Below, in pieces: positions 13,321 through 15,406 of a stretch of 15,406 nucleotides of DNA. A program made the translations under genes and the position numbers. Source of the stretch: an uncultured Chitinophagaceae bacterium (GTDB lineage Bacteria; Bacteroidota; Bacteroidia; Chitinophagales; Chitinophagaceae); NCBI GenBank assembly GCA_934502905.1, contig CAKSVK010000083.1, positions 1-15,406 on the forward strand, written 5' to 3'. Each line of letters opens with the position of its first letter. Positions within the stretch are counted from its first letter, which is position 1. The notes under the pieces were generated by a model that had not been told where the DNA came from, did no database searches, and saw only the letters and a program-made list of their open reading frames with translations.

Positions 13321-14778
13321 ATGAGCGAACAGACCATTGAAAACCCGCAATTACCCGAACAGCTTTCGGATATTTTGCTGGTGCTGGATAAAGACAAAAA
13401 GAAAATCCAGGCAGTTACAGGCATAGACAAAAACGGTGAACTGCAAACCGTTGATGCCGACAAAAAGAACCAAAGCCAGTTTATGCGGGTGGATAAGAGC
13501 GGGGATGTATTTTCCAACTTCTTCTCCAACTTTTGGCGGCAGCTTAAAAACCCCTCTCACTTCAACTTTTTTAAAGTGCCTGCTTCGGAAGCGGTTGATA
13601 CCGCCAAAGAAATGCAGAAACAGGTTGATGCGCCCACCAAAGAGGGCGAAGCAGTACTGGCAAAGCATGAGGTCAAAGAACCCAAAGAACAGCAAAAAGA
13701 ACAGCAACAGGAAAATAAAAAAGATATGGCAACAGCACAAGCAACACCGGAAACAAGCGAATACCGCTTTAAGGTGGAACAGATTGATTGGGAAACCATG
13801 AACAATTTGGGGTTGAGCAAAGAAAGGCTTGAAAAAGCAGGCGTAATGGACACCCTGTTAAAAGGGTATAAAACCAATATATTAATGCCGATAAGCCTTA
13901 ACCTCGGTACGGCAGTTACCCGTATGGATGCAAGGCTTTCACTTCAACCTGGTGAAAACGGCAGTGCAGTTGTTGCCATTCACGGCATCCGCAAAGAGCC
14001 GAACCTTGATGCGCCTTTCTTCGGTCATGAATTTACCAAAGAGGATAAAGAGAATTTGCTCAAAACCGGGAACATGGGGCGTGTAGTGGACTTGACCAAC
14101 CCCAAGACCGGGGAAAAAATACCGTCCATTATCAGTATTGACCGATTGACAAATGAGGTTGTTGCCTTACGGCAGGAATGGATGAGAATACCCAATGAAT
14201 TTAAAGGCGTAATACTCAACGCAGAACAAAAGCAAACTTTACTCGATGGTAAACCACTTCATTTAGAGGGCATGATTTCCAAAAAAGGAGAACCTTTCAA
14301 TGCCCCTATTCAATACAATGCCGATAAGCGTTTTATTGAATTTCTTTTTGACCGGAGCAATACGAATAAACAAACCCAAAGCCAGCAGCCGGGACAGCAG
14401 CATGAAGCACCTCGCACATACAGGGGTAAGGAACTGACCGACCAGCAATATGAAAAGTATAATGCTGGCTTAACGATTTACATTGATGGCTTAATTGACA
14501 GGAAAGGCGAAAAATATCAGGGCTATATCACCTTTGATAAACAAACCGGGAAAGAGCAATTCTCATTCACCAATCCCAATAAGCTGAAAGATAAAATACA
14601 GCCTGCTGAAGCAAATAAAACGCAGGTCGCAGTTAATTCCGATGGAAAAACCAACGAGGCTACGAAGAATGTCAAAGAGCCTTTGAAGCCGCAGCAGCAA
14701 ACGCCGAAAGACAACAAGCAGCAGCAACAGCAGCGTGCGCCGAAAGCTACGGTTAAACCCAAAGGCATCAAAAGGTAA
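13321..14778 (+). CDS. DUF4099/DUF3945 domain protein of conjugative elements
   Basis: This 485-residue protein is typical of Bacteroidota conjugative elements, and of unknown biochemical function. Its N-terminus (about 15-90) carries LLVLDKDKKKIQAVTGID and a segment rich in Phe and Asn (FSNFFSNFWRQL). A Gln/Lys/Glu-rich low-complexity linker (about 120-145) follows. Residues about 148-260 fit DUF4099 (IDWETMNNLGLSKERLEKAG, TDARLSL-like MDARLSL, HGIRKEPNLDAPFFGHEF). Two DUF3945-type repeats follow, at about 290-345 (LDGKPLHLEGM, KRFIEFLFD) and 370-425 (YRGKELTDQQ, YIDGLIDRKGEKYQGYITFD). The tail is Gln/Lys-rich and basic, suggesting nucleic-acid contact. It lies directly before the topoisomerase, in the place of orf3 of the CTnDOT excision operon. 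Confidence 0.88.
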   Translation: MSEQTIENPQLPEQLSDILLVLDKDKKKIQAVTGIDKNGELQTVDADKKNQSQFMRVDKSGDVFSNFFSNFWRQLKNPSHFNFFKVPASEAVDTAKEMQKQVDAPTKEGEAVLAKHEVKEPKEQQKEQQQENKKDMATAQATPETSEYRFKVEQIDWETMNNLGLSKERLEKAGVMDTLLKGYKTNILMPISLNLGTAVTRMDARLSLQPGENGSAVVAIHGIRKEPNLDAPFFGHEFTKEDKENLLKTGNMGRVVDLTNPKTGEKIPSIISIDRLTNEVVALRQEWMRIPNEFKGVILNAEQKQTLLDGKPLHLEGMISKKGEPFNAPIQYNADKRFIEFLFDRSNTNKQTQSQQPGQQHEAPRTYRGKELTDQQYEKYNAGLTIYIDGLIDRKGEKYQGYITFDKQTGKEQFSFTNPNKLKDKIQPAEANKTQVAVNSDGKTNEATKNVKEPLKPQQQTPKDNKQQQQQRAPKATVKPKGIKR

Positions 14779-14789
14779 TCACTAAAAAA

Positions 14790-14795
14790 AGGAGG
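14790..14795 (+). promoter_or_regulatory. Strong Shine-Dalgarno before the topoisomerase
   Basis: AGGAGG lies 7 nt before the ATG at 14803. None of the other start codons in the window has such a sequence, as expected for this phylum. It decides the start of the topoisomerase gene. Confidence 0.75.
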
Positions 14796-14802
14796 AAGTA
14801 TT

Positions 14803-15406
14803 ATGAAAGCAGTGATTGCCGAAAAACCAAGCGTAGCCCGTGAGATAGCCGCCCTGTTGGGAGCCACTGATAAAAAGGATGGCTACCTGACAGGCAACGG
14901 CTACCAGGTTACATGGGCGTTGGGGCATCTGGTCGGGTTGGCTATGCCGGAAGACTACGGGCTAACAGGCTTCCAAAGGGAAGCCCTGCCCATATTGCCC
15001 AATCCTTTTTTACTGACGGTACGGAAGATAAAAAAGGATAAAAGTTACGTTCCCGATAGCGGAGCGGTAAAGCAGTTGAAGATTATTGAGCAGGTCATCA
15101 ACCGTTGCGATAGCATTATCGTGGCTACCGATGCCGGGCGTGAGGGTGAGCTTATCTTCAGGTACATTTATGAGTACCTGAAATGCGGCAAACCCTTTCA
15201 GCGTTTATGGATAAGCTCACTGACCGAAAAAGCGATTAAGCAGGGTTTTGACAACCTGAAACCCGGAAGCGATTTTGACGGTCTGTATCGTGCCGGGCAA
15301 GGGCGAAGCCGGGCTGACTGGCTGGTAGGCATCAATGCTTCGCAGGCATTGAGCATTGCCGCAGGGCGGGGCGTATATTCGCTCGGTCGGGTACAAACAC
15401 CTACGC
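14803..15406 (+). CDS. topB: Type IA DNA topoisomerase (topoisomerase III-like), 5' part only
   Basis: The first 201 residues of a topoisomerase III-type enzyme run off the window. The Toprim domain starts at once: VIAEKPSVAR with the catalytic Glu7, GHLVGLA (41-47), and ATDAGREGELI (108-118), the metal-binding DxDxEGE region with Gly in place of the second Asp, as is common in element-encoded copies. ISSLTEKAI (137-145), YRAGQGRSRADWLVGIN (about 162-178) and YSLGRVQTPT (192-201) follow. The active-site Tyr (TYPR-type motif) lies beyond the right edge. In CTnDOT the corresponding gene, exc, is a topoisomerase III homologue in the excision operon. Elsewhere in conjugative elements such enzymes resolve DNA after transfer. 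It begins 24 nt after the DUF3945 gene. Confidence 0.95.
   Translation, partial: MKAVIAEKPSVAREIAALLGATDKKDGYLTGNGYQVTWALGHLVGLAMPEDYGLTGFQREALPILPNPFLLTVRKIKKDKSYVPDSGAVKQLKIIEQVINRCDSIIVATDAGREGELIFRYIYEYLKCGKPFQRLWISSLTEKAIKQGFDNLKPGSDFDGLYRAGQGRSRADWLVGINASQALSIAAGRGVYSLGRVQTPT

Larger units (their letters stand above)
11290..15406 (+). mobile_element. CTnDOT-type integrative conjugative element, front part
   Basis: The gene order rteC, two small helix-turn-helix proteins, DUF4099/DUF3945 protein, type IA topoisomerase matches the regulatory and excision module (rteC; xis2c-xis2d-orf3-exc) of CTnDOT and relatives. All genes point into the element, and mobilisation and transfer genes are expected beyond the right edge. 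The left boundary is not determined and lies between 10837 and 11449. No integrase, tetQ, rteA/rteB or erm gene is in the window, so the integrase must be elsewhere in the element or lost. Confidence 0.8.

Noticed and set aside
13351..13740. 129-residue minus-strand open frame inside the DUF3945 gene
   Set aside because: It is antisense to a well-supported gene, and its composition (long Phe/Leu runs) mirrors the Gln/Lys-rich linker on the plus strand.
1..15406. CRISPR arrays, tRNA or rRNA genes, complete insertion sequences
   Set aside because: No regularly spaced repeats, no cloverleaf-like sequence and no transposase were seen in reading both strands by eye. A dedicated scan would be needed to exclude small RNAs.

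Overview
The window looks like chromosomal DNA of a Bacteroidota bacterium, probably of the Chitinophagaceae/Sphingobacteriaceae type, that runs into the front part of a CTnDOT-like integrative conjugative element. The evidence for the phylum is almost no Shine-Dalgarno sequences, candidate promoters of the Bacteroidota form (TTG/TTTG, about 20 nt, TAnnTTTG), Bacteroidota-type AraC relics, many small envelope lipoproteins, and the RteC/DUF3945/topoisomerase set found in conjugative elements of this phylum. The genus is my inference.

Region 1 (1-2104): the 3' part of dinB (DNA polymerase IV) ending in a clamp-binding motif, a decayed intergenic stretch with an AraC-type N-terminal relic on the minus strand, and a short-chain-dehydrogenase-like NAD(P)-binding protein. 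Region 2 (2105-6236): a single-RRM RNA-binding protein, an RhlE-like DEAD-box RNA helicase, a membrane fatty-acid desaturase and an LpxL-type acyltransferase, all on the plus strand. These are the classes of gene used for RNA unfolding and membrane adjustment in the cold. The desaturase lacks its second histidine box because of what looks like a clean in-frame loss of about seven residues. Region 3 (6237-10836): an intergenic stretch with an AraC C-terminal relic, then a tight four-gene envelope operon. It holds a secreted class-3 lipase with a probable beta-strand or barrel C-terminal half, a META-domain lipoprotein, a two-domain lipoprotein ending in a second META domain, and a lipoprotein of unknown function.

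Region 4 (10837-15406): a 613-base junction with no convincing gene, then rteC, two small tandem helix-turn-helix proteins, a DUF4099/DUF3945 protein and the start of a type IA topoisomerase. This order matches the rteC and xis2c-xis2d-orf3-exc excision module of CTnDOT. Upstream of the first helix-turn-helix gene is a perfect 10-bp inverted repeat at the distance from a weak promoter expected of an RteC operator. A second, overlapping inverted repeat could pair alternatively with the same segment. No integrase, RteA/RteB or resistance gene is visible, and the exact element boundary is not resolved.

The strongest candidates for novelty are the desaturase without box 2, the lipase/META-lipoprotein operon, and the regulatory region of the excision operon. 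Nothing in the window is clearly a wholly new defence or signalling system.
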